Below are positions 22,685-31,572 of a stretch of DNA of 42,019 bases, piece by piece. The DNA is from an uncultured Eubacteriales bacterium. Lineage in GTDB: Bacteria > Bacillota > Clostridia > Oscillospirales > Oscillospiraceae. Location: positions 1 through 42,019 of the forward strand of contig URPA01000012.1 of NCBI GenBank assembly GCA_900549545.1, in the 5' to 3' direction. Within the stretch, counting starts at the first letter, position 1. Each line of letters opens with the position of its first letter. The notes under the pieces are model-generated. The model made no database searches. It saw only the letters and a program-made list of their open reading frames with translations, and was not told the DNA's origin. The translations under genes and the position numbers were made by a program.

Positions 22685-23407
22685 TCAGCACTGCATGCGC
22701 CGGAGCATGTCTTTGCGAAGCCTGTCGATGATGCGCTTTTCAAGGCGGCTGATGTAGCTCTGGGAGATGCCCATCATGTCTGCGACCTCCTTTTGCGTGT
22801 ACTCCCGGCCGCTTGGAAGGCCAAAGCGCAGCAGGATTATGCTCCGCTCCCGCTCGTTCAGGGCGGAGATTGACTCCATGAGCATTTTCTTGTCCGCATC
22901 GTCCTCCAGAGGGCGGTAGACCTCGTCCTCATCAGTGCCAAGAATGTCCGAGAGCAGCAGCTCATTGCCGTCCCAGTCGGTGTTGAGCGGTTCATCAAAG
23001 CTTATCTCCGTGCGCTGGGCGCTTATCTTGCGCAGATACATGAGAATCTCGTTTTCAATGCAGCGAGAGGCATAGGTTGCGAGCTTTATGTTCTTCCCCG
23101 CCTTGAAGGTGTTCACCGCCTTTATTAGTCCTATGGTGCCGATGGAGATGAGGTCTTCAATGTTGACGCCCGTGTTTTCAAAGCGCTTGGAGATATAGAC
23201 AACCAGCCGGAGATTGTGCTCAATAAGCAGCTTGCGAGCCTTGTCGTCCCCCTCCTCGAGGGCGGCCACGGCCTGCTCCTCCTCGTCCTTTGGCAGCGGC
23301 GGGGGCAGAGTGTCGCTGCCGCCGATGTAGAACACCGAGGACGGCTCAAGGCCCAGAATGGATAGAATGTGCTTTCGTAAAAATAATATCTGCGGTTTGC
23401 AGAGCAT
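22685..23407 (-). CDS. sigE: Sporulation sigma factor SigE (pro-sigma-E)
   Basis: The 240-residue protein is the length of pro-sigma-E. The first ~26 residues are the membrane-associated pro-sequence, ending at VFYIGGSDTLPPPL as in the known cleavage region. Region 2 (LLIEHNLRLVVYISKRFENT, DLISIGTIGLIKAVNTF, YASRCIENEILMYLR) and region 4 (LNERERSIILLRFGL, YTQKEVADMMGISQSYISRL) are intact. SigE directs mother-cell genes early in sporulation and is activated by SpoIIGA, encoded 19 bp upstream. AAGGAGG precedes the ATG. sigG, often next, is absent here. Confidence 0.97.
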   Translation of the reverse strand: MLCKPQILFLRKHILSILGLEPSSVFYIGGSDTLPPPLPKDEEEQAVAALEEGDDKARKLLIEHNLRLVVYISKRFENTGVNIEDLISIGTIGLIKAVNTFKAGKNIKLATYASRCIENEILMYLRKISAQRTEISFDEPLNTDWDGNELLLSDILGTDEDEVYRPLEDDADKKMLMESISALNERERSIILLRFGLPSGREYTQKEVADMMGISQSYISRLEKRIIDRLRKDMLRRMQC

Positions 23408-23426
23408 GAAAAAACCTCCTTTTTAA

Positions 23427-24239
23427 TTAAATGATGGCCTCAAAGCCGTCCCCGGCGGCGCAGTCGGAGATGGCGATTAGCAGCCCCTTTTTCTCCCTGC
23501 CGTCAAGCCTTGCGCAGTCCGGGCGGAAAACCGGCAGCAGGCCTGAAGCGCCCACCGCCGTGTACGGGATAAGGCGCAGCCTGCCGCGAAGCTCCGGTAT
23601 CGCGGCACAGAGCTCCACGGCCTCGACCGGCGGCAGCGCGGAGAACAGCGCAGCGCTCTCCGGCAGCAGCGGCGTGAGCGCGTGGGTGCAGGCTATCATA
23701 ACCGGCGCGCCGGTGGCGGGGTCGGAGAGAGAGTTGCCGGTGTCGAGCAGGGCAGTGAAGCGTGCCTTGCGCCCCAGAAACTCCGCCTCGACCGAGATAA
23801 GCCGCTTCTCCAATAGCGCCGCGCGCTTTCGGAAGATGAGCCGAAACAGCCCGTAGCAGATAGCGAAGGACAAAAGAAGACTGCTCAAAGAGAGCGGGGC
23901 GGCGCCATCTCCGCCCGCCGCCATGGACAGCGCCCACAGCGCCCCGCCGAAGGCGGCGGAGACAGCGAAAAACACCGCCGTGCAGCGGATGGGGCTGCGC
24001 TCGGCACCATAGGCGATGAGGCCCATCAAAAGCCCGGCGGGCAGCTTCAGGTATGGCCGGGAGAGAAGCGACATCCCCGGCAGCACCGCCGCAACGGCGT
24101 AGAGAGCGCCCAGCAGCGCCGCTATGAGATACCGCCAGCGCTTGAGCTGCAAGGCGCAGATGCGCGCCGCCGCGAGACAGAGCAGATAGTCGGCAGCAAG
24201 GTTGAGGAAAAAGAGCGAGTCTATGTAAACGACCTTCAT
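23427..24239 (-). CDS. spoIIGA: Sigma-E processing peptidase SpoIIGA
   Basis: The 270-residue protein has five N-terminal membrane segments (MKVVYIDSLFFLNLAADYLL onward, to about residue 135). A cytosolic aspartic-protease domain follows, with D166 in ALLDTGNSLSDPATGAPV, the catalytic DTGN motif. It cleaves the pro-sequence of SigE after a forespore signal (SpoIIR). The start at 24239 fits the family N-terminus; an in-frame extension to 24278 lacks a good ribosome site. It lies directly before sigE, the standard arrangement. Confidence 0.95.
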   Translation of the reverse strand: MKVVYIDSLFFLNLAADYLLCLAAARICALQLKRWRYLIAALLGALYAVAAVLPGMSLLSRPYLKLPAGLLMGLIAYGAERSPIRCTAVFFAVSAAFGGALWALSMAAGGDGAAPLSLSSLLLSFAICYGLFRLIFRKRAALLEKRLISVEAEFLGRKARFTALLDTGNSLSDPATGAPVMIACTHALTPLLPESAALFSALPPVEAVELCAAIPELRGRLRLIPYTAVGASGLLPVFRPDCARLDGREKKGLLIAISDCAAGDGFEAII

Positions 24240-24285
24240 GCGGATATTGTAAACCATGCCCGCCGCGCAATTTGTCATTTAAGAA

Positions 24286-24314
24286 TTGCCAACGGCGGGG
24301 CTTTATGGTAGAAT
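24286..24314 (+). promoter_or_regulatory. Promoter of the DMT permease gene
   Basis: TTGCCA (24286-24291), 17 bp, TAGAAT (24309-24314), facing away from spoIIGA. Confidence 0.6.
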
Positions 24315-24375
24315 AGTTGCGCCCGAATGGAGAATCGGGCAGAGAGAAAAAGATTTTACAGGAGGTCCCACAAAA

Positions 24376-25287
24376 ATGTGGTTTTGGTTCGCGGTCATTG
24401 CGCTGCTGTTTTGGAGCGGCTCTGACCTGTTTTCAAAAATCGGCTGTCAGGACAGCAGGGATAAATACAGTCATCTGAAGATGGTCACGGCGGTCGGCAT
24501 TGTGATGGGTCTGCACGCGGCGTATGAGATTTTCTTCGGCGGCGTTGAGATAAATATGCAGATAATCCTCACCTATCTGCCGGTCTCGATGCTGTATATT
24601 CTGTCCATGGCTATGGGCTATCTCGGCCTGCGGTATATTGAGCTTTCCATCTCTTCGCCTATCTGCAACAGCTCCGGCGCGGTCGTCGCCGTGCTGACCT
24701 TTGCAACCGTCGGCATCAGTGACGAGCTGCCGCCGATAGCGCTGGTTGCCGTGGCGCTGGTGTGCCTCGGCGTTATCGCGCTGGGGATCACTGAGTCCAC
24801 CGAGGATGAGGAGCTTCGCCGCGCGAGACAGGATGCCTCGAACCACCACTACGCCAAGAGCTGGATAGCCATTATCATCCCCGTTATCTACTGCCTGCTC
24901 GACGCGCTGGGAACCTTTGCCGACAGCCGCGTGCTGGAGGTGCTGGATGAGGATTCCGCCAACGTCGCCTATGAGCTGACCTTCCTTGTGGTGGGCGTTC
25001 TCTGCGCCATCTATGTTCTGGGCATCAAAAAGCAGAAGCTCATCGCCAAGCAGGAGGCGCCCAAGTACACCGGCGCCGTGTGCGAGACTATCGGCCAGTT
25101 CTTCTACATATATGCCCTTGCCGACAGCGAGCATGTGGCCTTTGCCGCGCCCATCATCTCCTCCTACTGTGTGGCCTCGGTCATCTGGGGGCGGATATTC
25201 CTTAAGGAAAAGCTTTCCAAAAAGCACTATGCCTCAATCGCCCTCGTCGTGGCGGGTATTGTGATATTGGGTATACTTGATATATAG
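24376..25287 (+). CDS. EamA/DMT-superfamily permease
   Basis: The 303-residue protein has about ten hydrophobic segments forming two EamA repeats, separated by a hydrophilic stretch (ESTEDEELRRARQDASNHHY). MWFWFAVIALLFWSGSDLFS opens the protein and is the typical EamA start. DMT permeases export amino acids or metabolites, or import sugars; the substrate here is open. AGGAGG lies before the ATG at 24376; an ATG at 24286 sits inside the -35 box and is not used. Confidence 0.92.
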   Translation: MWFWFAVIALLFWSGSDLFSKIGCQDSRDKYSHLKMVTAVGIVMGLHAAYEIFFGGVEINMQIILTYLPVSMLYILSMAMGYLGLRYIELSISSPICNSSGAVVAVLTFATVGISDELPPIALVAVALVCLGVIALGITESTEDEELRRARQDASNHHYAKSWIAIIIPVIYCLLDALGTFADSRVLEVLDEDSANVAYELTFLVVGVLCAIYVLGIKKQKLIAKQEAPKYTGAVCETIGQFFYIYALADSEHVAFAAPIISSYCVASVIWGRIFLKEKLSKKHYASIALVVAGIVILGILDI

Positions 25288-25310
25288 AATATCTAACTCC
25301 ATAGATATTC
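25287..25310 (+). terminator. Weak terminator after the DMT permease
   Basis: An 8-bp stem GAATATCT/AGATATTC directly at the stop codon, followed by GTTTTT. Confidence 0.5.
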
Positions 25311-25319
25311 TCCAAGTTT

Positions 25320-25348
25320 TTGACAAGCCTGTTTCTATGATATATAAT
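25320..25348 (+). promoter_or_regulatory. Promoter of pyrH
   Basis: Consensus TTGACA (25320-25325), 17 bp, TATAAT (25343-25348), which predicts strong expression. Confidence 0.9.
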
Positions 25349-25374
25349 TAAATCTCGTAAAGGAGTGCTGCCCT

Positions 25375-26085
25375 ATGAAAAGCTTATATAAGCGCGTGCT
25401 GATAAAAATAAGCGGAGAAGCCCTCGCCGGGGAGAAAAAGACCGGCTTTGATTTTGACTTTGTCTCCAGGGTGTGTGAGACGATAAAAACCTGTGTGGAT
25501 GACGGAGTTCAGGTGGGCGTGGTCATTGGCGGCGGCAACTTCTGGCGCGGCGTGAAGGACGGCGCGGGCAAGGTCGAGCGCGTCAGCGCTGACAGGATGG
25601 GTATGCTCGCGACGGCTATGAACTGCCTCGCGGTGGCAGATGTCTTCAAGCAGCACGGGGCGAAGGCCCGCGTCATGACCGCGGTGGACATTCAGGGCGT
25701 CGGCGAGAGATACGACACGCGAAAGAGCATCGAGTATCTTGAGAGCGGCAATGTCGTGCTCTTTGCCTGCGGCACGGGGATGCCATTTTTCTCGACCGAT
25801 ACTGCCGCAGTCCTCAGAGCGGCCGAGATTCAGGCAGACGCGATACTCCTTGCAAAGAACATTGACGGCGTGTATTCCGCCGACCCCCGCACAGACCCCA
25901 CCGCCACTCGCTTTGAGAGCATCAGCTATTCCGAGGTGCTGGCCCGCCGCCTCGCCGTGATGGACACCACGGCGACGAGCCTTGCAATGGATAACAACAT
26001 CCCGGTTGAGGTTTTCGCGCTGGCAGAGCCCGAGAATATCCGCCGCGTCCTCGCCGGGGAGAAGATAGGCACCATTGTGTCTTAA
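25375..26085 (+). CDS. pyrH: UMP kinase
   Basis: The 236-residue protein is full length for bacterial PyrH. It has KISGEALAGE at the start, VVIGGGNFWRG (phosphate-binding glycine loop), DRMGMLATAMNCLA, TGMPFFSTDTAAVLRA (nucleotide site) and LAKNIDGVYSADPR. It makes UDP from UMP and ATP, feeding RNA, DNA and cell-wall precursors, and in bacteria is hexameric. AAGGAG precedes the ATG. The usual partner frr is downstream but separated by a repeat element. Confidence 0.98.
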   Translation: MKSLYKRVLIKISGEALAGEKKTGFDFDFVSRVCETIKTCVDDGVQVGVVIGGGNFWRGVKDGAGKVERVSADRMGMLATAMNCLAVADVFKQHGAKARVMTAVDIQGVGERYDTRKSIEYLESGNVVLFACGTGMPFFSTDTAAVLRAAEIQADAILLAKNIDGVYSADPRTDPTATRFESISYSEVLARRLAVMDTTATSLAMDNNIPVEVFALAEPENIRRVLAGEKIGTIVS

Positions 26086-26087
26086 AA

Positions 26088-26250
26088 AAGTAAACTCTTA
26101 ATAAACCGCCTGCGGCGCTTTGCGGACAATTTGCGCTCTGATTTTGTCAGTTTTTCTTGCAATACACAAAGTATGGCTGCAAAAAACTGCCTTCACCAGA
26201 ACACAAATTCTCTCGCAAATCGCTCTTGACGATTTATTCATCGTTTACTT
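26088..26250. repeat. MITE-like inverted-repeat element between pyrH and frr
   Basis: The left end (AAGTAAAC-N4-AATAAA-CCG, then CGCTTTGCG) matches the reverse complement of the right end (AAGTAAAC-N4-AATAAA-TCG, then CGATTTGCG). The pairing continues inward through CTCTGATTTTGT and CAGTTTTTCTTGCA, so the whole 163 bp can fold into one long imperfect stem. No ORF is present. Confidence 0.65.
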
Positions 26251-26321
26251 AAAGACTTAAAACAGTAAATTATATCCGCCGGAGGGTGGATGCCAACGAT
26301 AACAAATATGGAGGGAACACT

Positions 26322-26873
26322 ATGTCAGAGTACGCAGAATTTGAAAACAAAATGAAAAAGACCTGTGACACGCTGGAAGCCCAGCTTGCCACCATCCGCG
26401 CCGGCAAGGCCAACGCCTCGGTGCTCGACCACATTCAGGTTGACTACTACGGCTCACCCACGCCCATCCAGCAGATCGCGTCCATTTCCGCGCCCGACCC
26501 CCGCTCCCTGCTCATCCAGCCCTGGGACGGGTCCGTGCTCAAGGGCATAGAGAAGGCCATTCTCGCCTCTGACCTGGGCATCAACCCCCAGAACGACGGG
26601 CGCACCATCCGCCTTGTGTTCCCGCCCCTCACCGAGGAGCGCCGCAAGGAGCTTGCAAAGCAGACCAAGAAATACGCTGAGGACTGCAAGGTGGCTATCC
26701 GCAACATCCGCAGAGACGCTATCGAGAAGTTCAAAAAGCAGCAGAAGGCCTCCGAGATAACCGAGGACGATTACAAGAATTCCGAGAAGGACATCCAGAA
26801 GCTGACCGACGATTTCATCAAGAACATCGACAAAATCGCCGAGAAGAAGGAAAAAGAGCTGACGGAGATATAA
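26322..26873 (+). CDS. frr: Ribosome recycling factor
   Basis: The 183-residue protein is complete. It has FENKMKKTCDTLEAQLATIR and RAGKANASVLDHIQVDYYG at the start of the three-helix bundle, LLIQPWDGSVLKGIEKAI in domain 2, and IRNIRRDAIEKFKKQQK near the end. With EF-G it splits post-termination ribosomes. GGAGGG precedes the ATG at 26322. Its stop overlaps the uppS start by one base (TAATG). Confidence 0.98.
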   Translation: MSEYAEFENKMKKTCDTLEAQLATIRAGKANASVLDHIQVDYYGSPTPIQQIASISAPDPRSLLIQPWDGSVLKGIEKAILASDLGINPQNDGRTIRLVFPPLTEERRKELAKQTKKYAEDCKVAIRNIRRDAIEKFKKQQKASEITEDDYKNSEKDIQKLTDDFIKNIDKIAEKKEKELTEI

Positions 26874-27616
26874 TGGGGCTTATAAACAACAGTAATACGG
26901 CGGGGGAGCGGGTAACCTGCGTCCCCCGCCATATTGCCATCATTCTTGACGGCAACGGCAGATGGGCGAAAAAGCGCGGCCTTCCGCGCACGGCGGGGCA
27001 CGCCGTCGGCTCGGAAAACTTCCGCAAAATCGCCACATACTGCAAGAATATAGGGGTCGAATACCTCACGGTGTACGCTTTTTCAACCGAGAACTGGAAG
27101 CGCCCGCCCGAGGAGGTCAAGACCATCATGAAGCTGCTGGGAAAATACCTGCATGAGGCTGTTGACACTATGGAGCGGGACAAGATCCGCATGAAAATTT
27201 TCGGCGATGTGTCCGCCCTCTCGCCGGAGCTCCAGGCGCTGGTTAAAAAGACCGACGAGATTTCCAGGCATTACGAGGGCTTTCAGGCCAATATCTGCTT
27301 AAACTACGGCGGGCGGGATGAGATCCTCTCCGCCGCGCGCCGCTATGCCGAGGACTATGCCGCGGGCAGGGCCCCAGAGCTTACCGAGGAGAGCTTCGGC
27401 GGCTATCTCTACTCCGCAGGCATCCCCGACCCGGATCTGCTCATCCGCCCCGGCGGGGAGCTGAGAATATCAAACTTCCTGCTCTGGCAGTGCGCCTACG
27501 CGGAGTTTTATTTTACCGATGTCCTTTGGCCGGACTTTACCCCCGCGGAGCTTGACAAGGCCATCGCGGAGTTTAACCGGCGTGACAGACGCTTCGGCGG
27601 CGTGAAAAACCCATGA
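26873..27616 (+). CDS. uppS: Isoprenyl transferase (undecaprenyl-diphosphate synthase)
   Basis: The 247-residue cis-prenyltransferase has the catalytic Asp26 in HIAIILDGNGRWAKKRG, the YAFSTENWKRP segment, ICLNYGGRDEI, and the C-terminal DLLIRPGGELRISNFLLWQ plus FTDVLWPDF. It builds the C55 lipid carrier of cell-wall synthesis from IPP. It shares one base with frr and overlaps the next gene by 4 nt (ATGA). Confidence 0.98.
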   Translation: MGLINNSNTAGERVTCVPRHIAIILDGNGRWAKKRGLPRTAGHAVGSENFRKIATYCKNIGVEYLTVYAFSTENWKRPPEEVKTIMKLLGKYLHEAVDTMERDKIRMKIFGDVSALSPELQALVKKTDEISRHYEGFQANICLNYGGRDEILSAARRYAEDYAAGRAPELTEESFGGYLYSAGIPDPDLLIRPGGELRISNFLLWQCAYAEFYFTDVLWPDFTPAELDKAIAEFNRRDRRFGGVKNP

Positions 27617-28302
27617 CGGAGATACAAAAGCGGCTTTTCGCCTTGCAGGACGCGCTATATGGGGACTTTCAGGCAAAGCTCATGCCAACGGTGGAGCGCG
27701 CGCGGATAATCGGCGTGCGCACCCCGGCGCTGCGCGCTCTTGCAAAGGAGCTAAGGGGCAGCGAGACGGCGGAGCGCTTCATGGCGGAGCTTCCCCATGA
27801 GTTTTTTGAGGAAAACCAGCTCCACGGCTTTCTGATATCCCTCCAAAAGGACTATGGGCGCTGCATTGACGAGCTTGAGCGCTTTCTGCCTTTTGTTGAC
27901 AACTGGGCCACCTGCGACCAGCTATCGCCCTGCTGCTTCAAAAAGCGCCCGGAGGGCCTCGCGGACAAGGCGCGGGAGTGGATAGCGAGCGGGGAAACCT
28001 ACACCGTCCGCTTCGGCGTCGGCGTTCTGATGAGTCATTTTTTGGACGAGGGCTTTGATATAGTGTATCCGGAGCTTGTGGCGGGGATACGCTCGGAGGA
28101 ATATTATGTGAACATGATGCTCGCCTGGTATTTCGCTACCGCCCTTGCAAAGCAGTATGAGGCGGTCATCGGGTATTTCGAGCAGCGGCGCCTGCCCATT
28201 TGGGTGCACAACAAGGCCATACAGAAGGCAATTGAGAGCTATCGCGTCAGCGATGAGCATAAAGCTTACCTTAGGAGTCTAAAGAGAAAACAAAATGGTT
28301 AA
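27613..28302 (+). CDS. AlkD-like DNA alkylation repair (HEAT-repeat) protein
   Basis: The 229-residue protein is the length of AlkD. It has the HEAT-like helical repeats and the DNA-facing motif VDNWATCDQLSP, in which W98 and D102 correspond to the aromatic and Asp that AlkD uses to remove 3- and 7-methylpurines. ARIIGVRTPALRALAKELRG and WVHNKAIQKAIESYR are also typical. Both ends overlap neighbours (ATGA with uppS; 8 nt with dxr), so it is embedded in the operon. In most Firmicutes cdsA sits here. Confidence 0.9.
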   Translation: MTEIQKRLFALQDALYGDFQAKLMPTVERARIIGVRTPALRALAKELRGSETAERFMAELPHEFFEENQLHGFLISLQKDYGRCIDELERFLPFVDNWATCDQLSPCCFKKRPEGLADKAREWIASGETYTVRFGVGVLMSHFLDEGFDIVYPELVAGIRSEEYYVNMMLAWYFATALAKQYEAVIGYFEQRRLPIWVHNKAIQKAIESYRVSDEHKAYLRSLKRKQNG

Positions 28303-29443
28303 TTCAATTTCAGTTCTGGGTTGCACCGGCTCCATCGGCCGGCAGACCCTCGCGGTTGCGGAGCATACCGGGATAAAGGTTGCCGCCCTCACCGCCAACA
28401 GAAAAATAGACCTGCTCGAGCAACAGGTGAGAAAGTTTAAGCCCAAGCTCGCCGCGGTTTATGACAAAGACGCGGCGGAGCAGTTCAGGGCCGCCGTGCG
28501 GGATTTGGACCTGCGCGTTGTCTCCGGCATGGAGGGGCTTATCGAGGCCGCCACCATGCAGGGGAGCGACTGTGTTGTCACAGCGGTGTCCGGCTCCGTG
28601 GGCTTAAAGCCCACCCTTGCAGCAATCGACGCGAAAAAGCGCATCGCCCTTGCCAATAAGGAGACGCTTGTCTGCGCGGGGGATATCGTCATGCGCCGCG
28701 CGAAGGAGACGGGGGCGGAGATAGTGCCTGTTGACTCGGAGCATTCCGCCATTTTCCAGTGCCTCATGGGCAGAAAGCCCGGGGAGCTGCGCCGCGTCCT
28801 GCTCACGGGCTCCGGCGGCCCCTTCCGGGGCAGAAAACGCGCCGAGCTTGAGGAGATTACCCCCGCGCAGGCGGTGGCGCACCCTAATTGGAGCATGGGC
28901 GCGAAGATAAGCGTTGACAGCTCCACGCTTATGAACAAGGGCCTTGAATTTGTCGAGGCGATGCACCTGTTTAATGTAAAACCCGCGGACATACAGGTGA
29001 TTATTCACCCCCAGAGCGTCATACACTCTATGGTGGAGCTTGTGGACGGGACGGTCATTGCCCAGCTCGGCGTTGCGGATATGGGCCTGCCGATTCAGCT
29101 TGCGCTGACCTACCCCGAGCGCTGCCCCTCGCTGTTTGAGCGGCTTGACCTCTTCAAGGTCAAGGACCTGAGCTTTGCGGAGCCCGACCTTGTAAACTTC
29201 CCCTGCCTGCGCCTTGCCATGGACGCGGCGGAGGCGGGCGGTCTTGCCCCCTGCGTGATGAGCGCGGCAAACGAGGTGGCGGTGCACATGTTCCTGCGCG
29301 GTGAGCTCGGTTATAACCGCATCTACGACTGCGCGGCGGGCGCCGTTTCAAAGCTCGGCAAGGGCGCGGCCAGCGACCTTGGGACAATTCTTGAAGCTGA
29401 TGCAGCTGCGAGAAGATATGTAACTGAAAATTTCCAGAGGTAA
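28295..29443 (+). CDS. dxr: 1-deoxy-D-xylulose-5-phosphate reductoisomerase
   Basis: The 382-residue protein has the NADPH loop GCTGSIGRQTL (residues 9-19) and LANKETLVCAG. The catalytic regions are VDSEHSAIFQC (about 146-156, metal ligands) and HPNWSMGAKISVDSSTLMNKGLE (about 195-217). It commits carbon to the MEP route of isoprenoid synthesis, which here continues with ispG two genes on and supplies uppS. The ATG lies within the last codons of the alkD-like gene. Confidence 0.98.
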   Translation: MVNSISVLGCTGSIGRQTLAVAEHTGIKVAALTANRKIDLLEQQVRKFKPKLAAVYDKDAAEQFRAAVRDLDLRVVSGMEGLIEAATMQGSDCVVTAVSGSVGLKPTLAAIDAKKRIALANKETLVCAGDIVMRRAKETGAEIVPVDSEHSAIFQCLMGRKPGELRRVLLTGSGGPFRGRKRAELEEITPAQAVAHPNWSMGAKISVDSSTLMNKGLEFVEAMHLFNVKPADIQVIIHPQSVIHSMVELVDGTVIAQLGVADMGLPIQLALTYPERCPSLFERLDLFKVKDLSFAEPDLVNFPCLRLAMDAAEAGGLAPCVMSAANEVAVHMFLRGELGYNRIYDCAAGAVSKLGKGAASDLGTILEADAAARRYVTENFQR

Positions 29444-29452
29444 AAAGCATTC

Positions 29453-30511
29453 ATGACATTTCTGTACATCATTGTAGCAATACTCATTTTCGGCATACTC
29501 ATCGCCGTGCATGAGCTGGGGCATTTTGCCGCCGCCAAGGCCTGCGGGGTCAAGGTGGAGGAGTTTGCCATCGGCATGGGCCCGGCGATAATCAAGAAGC
29601 AGCGGGGGGAGACGCTGTATTCCCTGCGCTGCATACCAATGGGCGGCTTCTGCGCCATGGCAGGGGAGGATGAGGAGAGCGAGGACCCCAGAGCCTTCAC
29701 CAGCCAGCCCGCGTGGAAGCGGATCATCATCCTCGTCTCCGGCGCGCTTATGAACTTCATCTTCGGCCTGCTTGTGGTGCTGCTGCTCTATTCTGACGCG
29801 CAGGCCTTCCGCGCCCCGGTGCTTGAAGGCTTTATGGACGGCTGCCCCTATGAAAGCGCCGACGCGCTTCAGGCCGGAGACAGGTTTTACAGCATCGACG
29901 GCAAAAGGATATACCAGTATTACGACGTGTCGGACTTCCTCAGTCAGGGCGACGGCGTGTATGACATCGTTGTAAAGCGCGGCGGCGCGAAGGTCCGGCT
30001 TGACGATTTTGAGATGCTGCCCGTAGAGTATGAGGGCTATGATACAAAGATGTACGGGTTTTACTTCGGCTATGACGAGGCCACCTTCGGCGCGAAGCTT
30101 TCGCACACGTGGAACACCTGCATGGAGTTCGGGCGCTGGGTCTGGATGGGCCTGAGCCAGCTTATCAGCGGTCAGGTGGGCATGAAGGACATGGCGGGCC
30201 CAGTCGGCATTGTTGATATGATGGCCGAGACAGGGCAGCAGGCCGCATCCGTAAAGGATGCGCTCTATAACATCTTCTATCTGGGCGCGTTCATTGCGGT
30301 AAACCTCGCGCTGATGAACATGCTGCCCATCCCCGCCCTCGACGGGGGCCGGGTGTTCTTCCTCATAATAACCTGGATAATAGAGAGCCTGAGCCACAAG
30401 AAGCTCAACCCCAAGTACGAGGGGTACATCCATGCCGCAGGCATGGTGCTGCTTTTGGGGCTTATGGCAGTCGTAATGCTCAATGATATAGTCAGGATAG
30501 TGACGGGATAA
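29453..30511 (+). CDS. rseP: RIP zinc metalloprotease RseP (site-2 protease)
   Basis: The 352-residue membrane protein has the zinc motif H20-E21-L-G-H24 in the first membrane segment, CIPMGGF, a PDZ-like middle domain (about 115-190), and the third ligand in NMLPIPALDGGR (near residue 290). RseP/RasP cleaves anti-sigma factors and leftover signal peptides within the membrane. It starts 9 nt after dxr with GAGG upstream. Its stop shares a base with the ispG start (TAATG). Confidence 0.97.
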   Translation: MTFLYIIVAILIFGILIAVHELGHFAAAKACGVKVEEFAIGMGPAIIKKQRGETLYSLRCIPMGGFCAMAGEDEESEDPRAFTSQPAWKRIIILVSGALMNFIFGLLVVLLLYSDAQAFRAPVLEGFMDGCPYESADALQAGDRFYSIDGKRIYQYYDVSDFLSQGDGVYDIVVKRGGAKVRLDDFEMLPVEYEGYDTKMYGFYFGYDEATFGAKLSHTWNTCMEFGRWVWMGLSQLISGQVGMKDMAGPVGIVDMMAETGQQAASVKDALYNIFYLGAFIAVNLALMNMLPIPALDGGRVFFLIITWIIESLSHKKLNPKYEGYIHAAGMVLLLGLMAVVMLNDIVRIVTG

Positions 30512-31572
30512 TGGAAAAAAGAGAAAAAACAAGACAGATAAGTGCCGGTAATATCAAAATCGGCGGCGGCGCGGCGATAAGCGTCCAGTCCATGTGCAAC
30601 ACCAAGACCTGGGATGTGGACGCGACCGTCCGCCAGATTACGCAGCTCAAGGCCGCCGGCTGCGACATTGTGCGCCTTGCGGTGCCGGATATGGAGTCGG
30701 CAAAGGCCATCTCCGCGATAAAAGAGCGGGTGGATATGCCGCTGGTTGCGGATATCCATTTTGACTACCGCCTCGCCCTCGAGGCGGCGGCGCGCGGGAT
30801 TGATAAGATACGCATAAACCCCGGCAACATCGGCGGCGAGGAGAATGTCCGCGCCGTGGCGGAGGCCTGCCGCGCGCGGCATATCCCCATCAGGATAGGC
30901 GTCAACGCGGGCAGCCTTGAAAAGCGCCTGCTGGGAAAATATGGAAGCCCATGCCCCGAGGCCATGGTCGAGAGCGCCGGAGCCCACGCCGCGCTTTTGG
31001 AGCGCTGCGGCTTTGAGGACATCTGCCTTTCGCTCAAGGCCTCCTCCGTGCCGCTGACCGTGGCGGCCTACCGCATGGCGGCGGAGCGTTTTGATTACCC
31101 CCTGCATCTCGGCGTCACCGAGACAGGGACGGCCTTTAACGGCACCGTGCGCAGCGCCGTCGGCATTGGCGCGCTCCTCTGCGAGGGTATAGGCAACACC
31201 ATCCGCGTATCGCTCACGGACGAGCCTGTCAAGGAGGTGGAGGCCGGCATCGCCATACTCAAGGCGGCTGACCTGCGCCCCGGCGGGGTGCGCTTTGTGT
31301 CCTGCCCCACCTGCGGCAGAACGGAAATCGACCTTATCTCCCTTGCAAAGCAGGTCGAGCAGCGCCTGAGCCATATTCAGGCGGACATCACCGTCGCGGT
31401 GATGGGCTGCGTTGTCAACGGCCCGGGCGAGGCGCGCGAGGCCGATTACGGCATCGCCGGCGGCAAGGGCAAGGGCCTTATCTTCAAAAAAGGTCAGGTT
31501 CTGGGTACATACCCCTATGACAGCCTTTGCGACGCGCTTATAGAGCTTATAGAGAAGGACGGCATACGATGA
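30511..31572 (+). CDS. ispG: 4-hydroxy-3-methylbut-2-en-1-yl diphosphate synthase (IspG/GcpE)
   Basis: The 353-residue protein has VQSMCNTKTWDV, LVADIHFDYRLAL, KIRINPGNIGGEENV and VTETGTAFNG in the TIM barrel. The [4Fe-4S] cysteines are C265, C268 and C300 in CPTCGRTEID and MGCVVNGPGEAREAD, with the catalytic-cluster glutamate E307. It carries out the penultimate MEP step. It overlaps polC by ATGA. Length is normal for the bacterial two-domain form. Confidence 0.98.
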   Translation: MEKREKTRQISAGNIKIGGGAAISVQSMCNTKTWDVDATVRQITQLKAAGCDIVRLAVPDMESAKAISAIKERVDMPLVADIHFDYRLALEAAARGIDKIRINPGNIGGEENVRAVAEACRARHIPIRIGVNAGSLEKRLLGKYGSPCPEAMVESAGAHAALLERCGFEDICLSLKASSVPLTVAAYRMAAERFDYPLHLGVTETGTAFNGTVRSAVGIGALLCEGIGNTIRVSLTDEPVKEVEAGIAILKAADLRPGGVRFVSCPTCGRTEIDLISLAKQVEQRLSHIQADITVAVMGCVVNGPGEAREADYGIAGGKGKGLIFKKGQVLGTYPYDSLCDALIELIEKDGIR

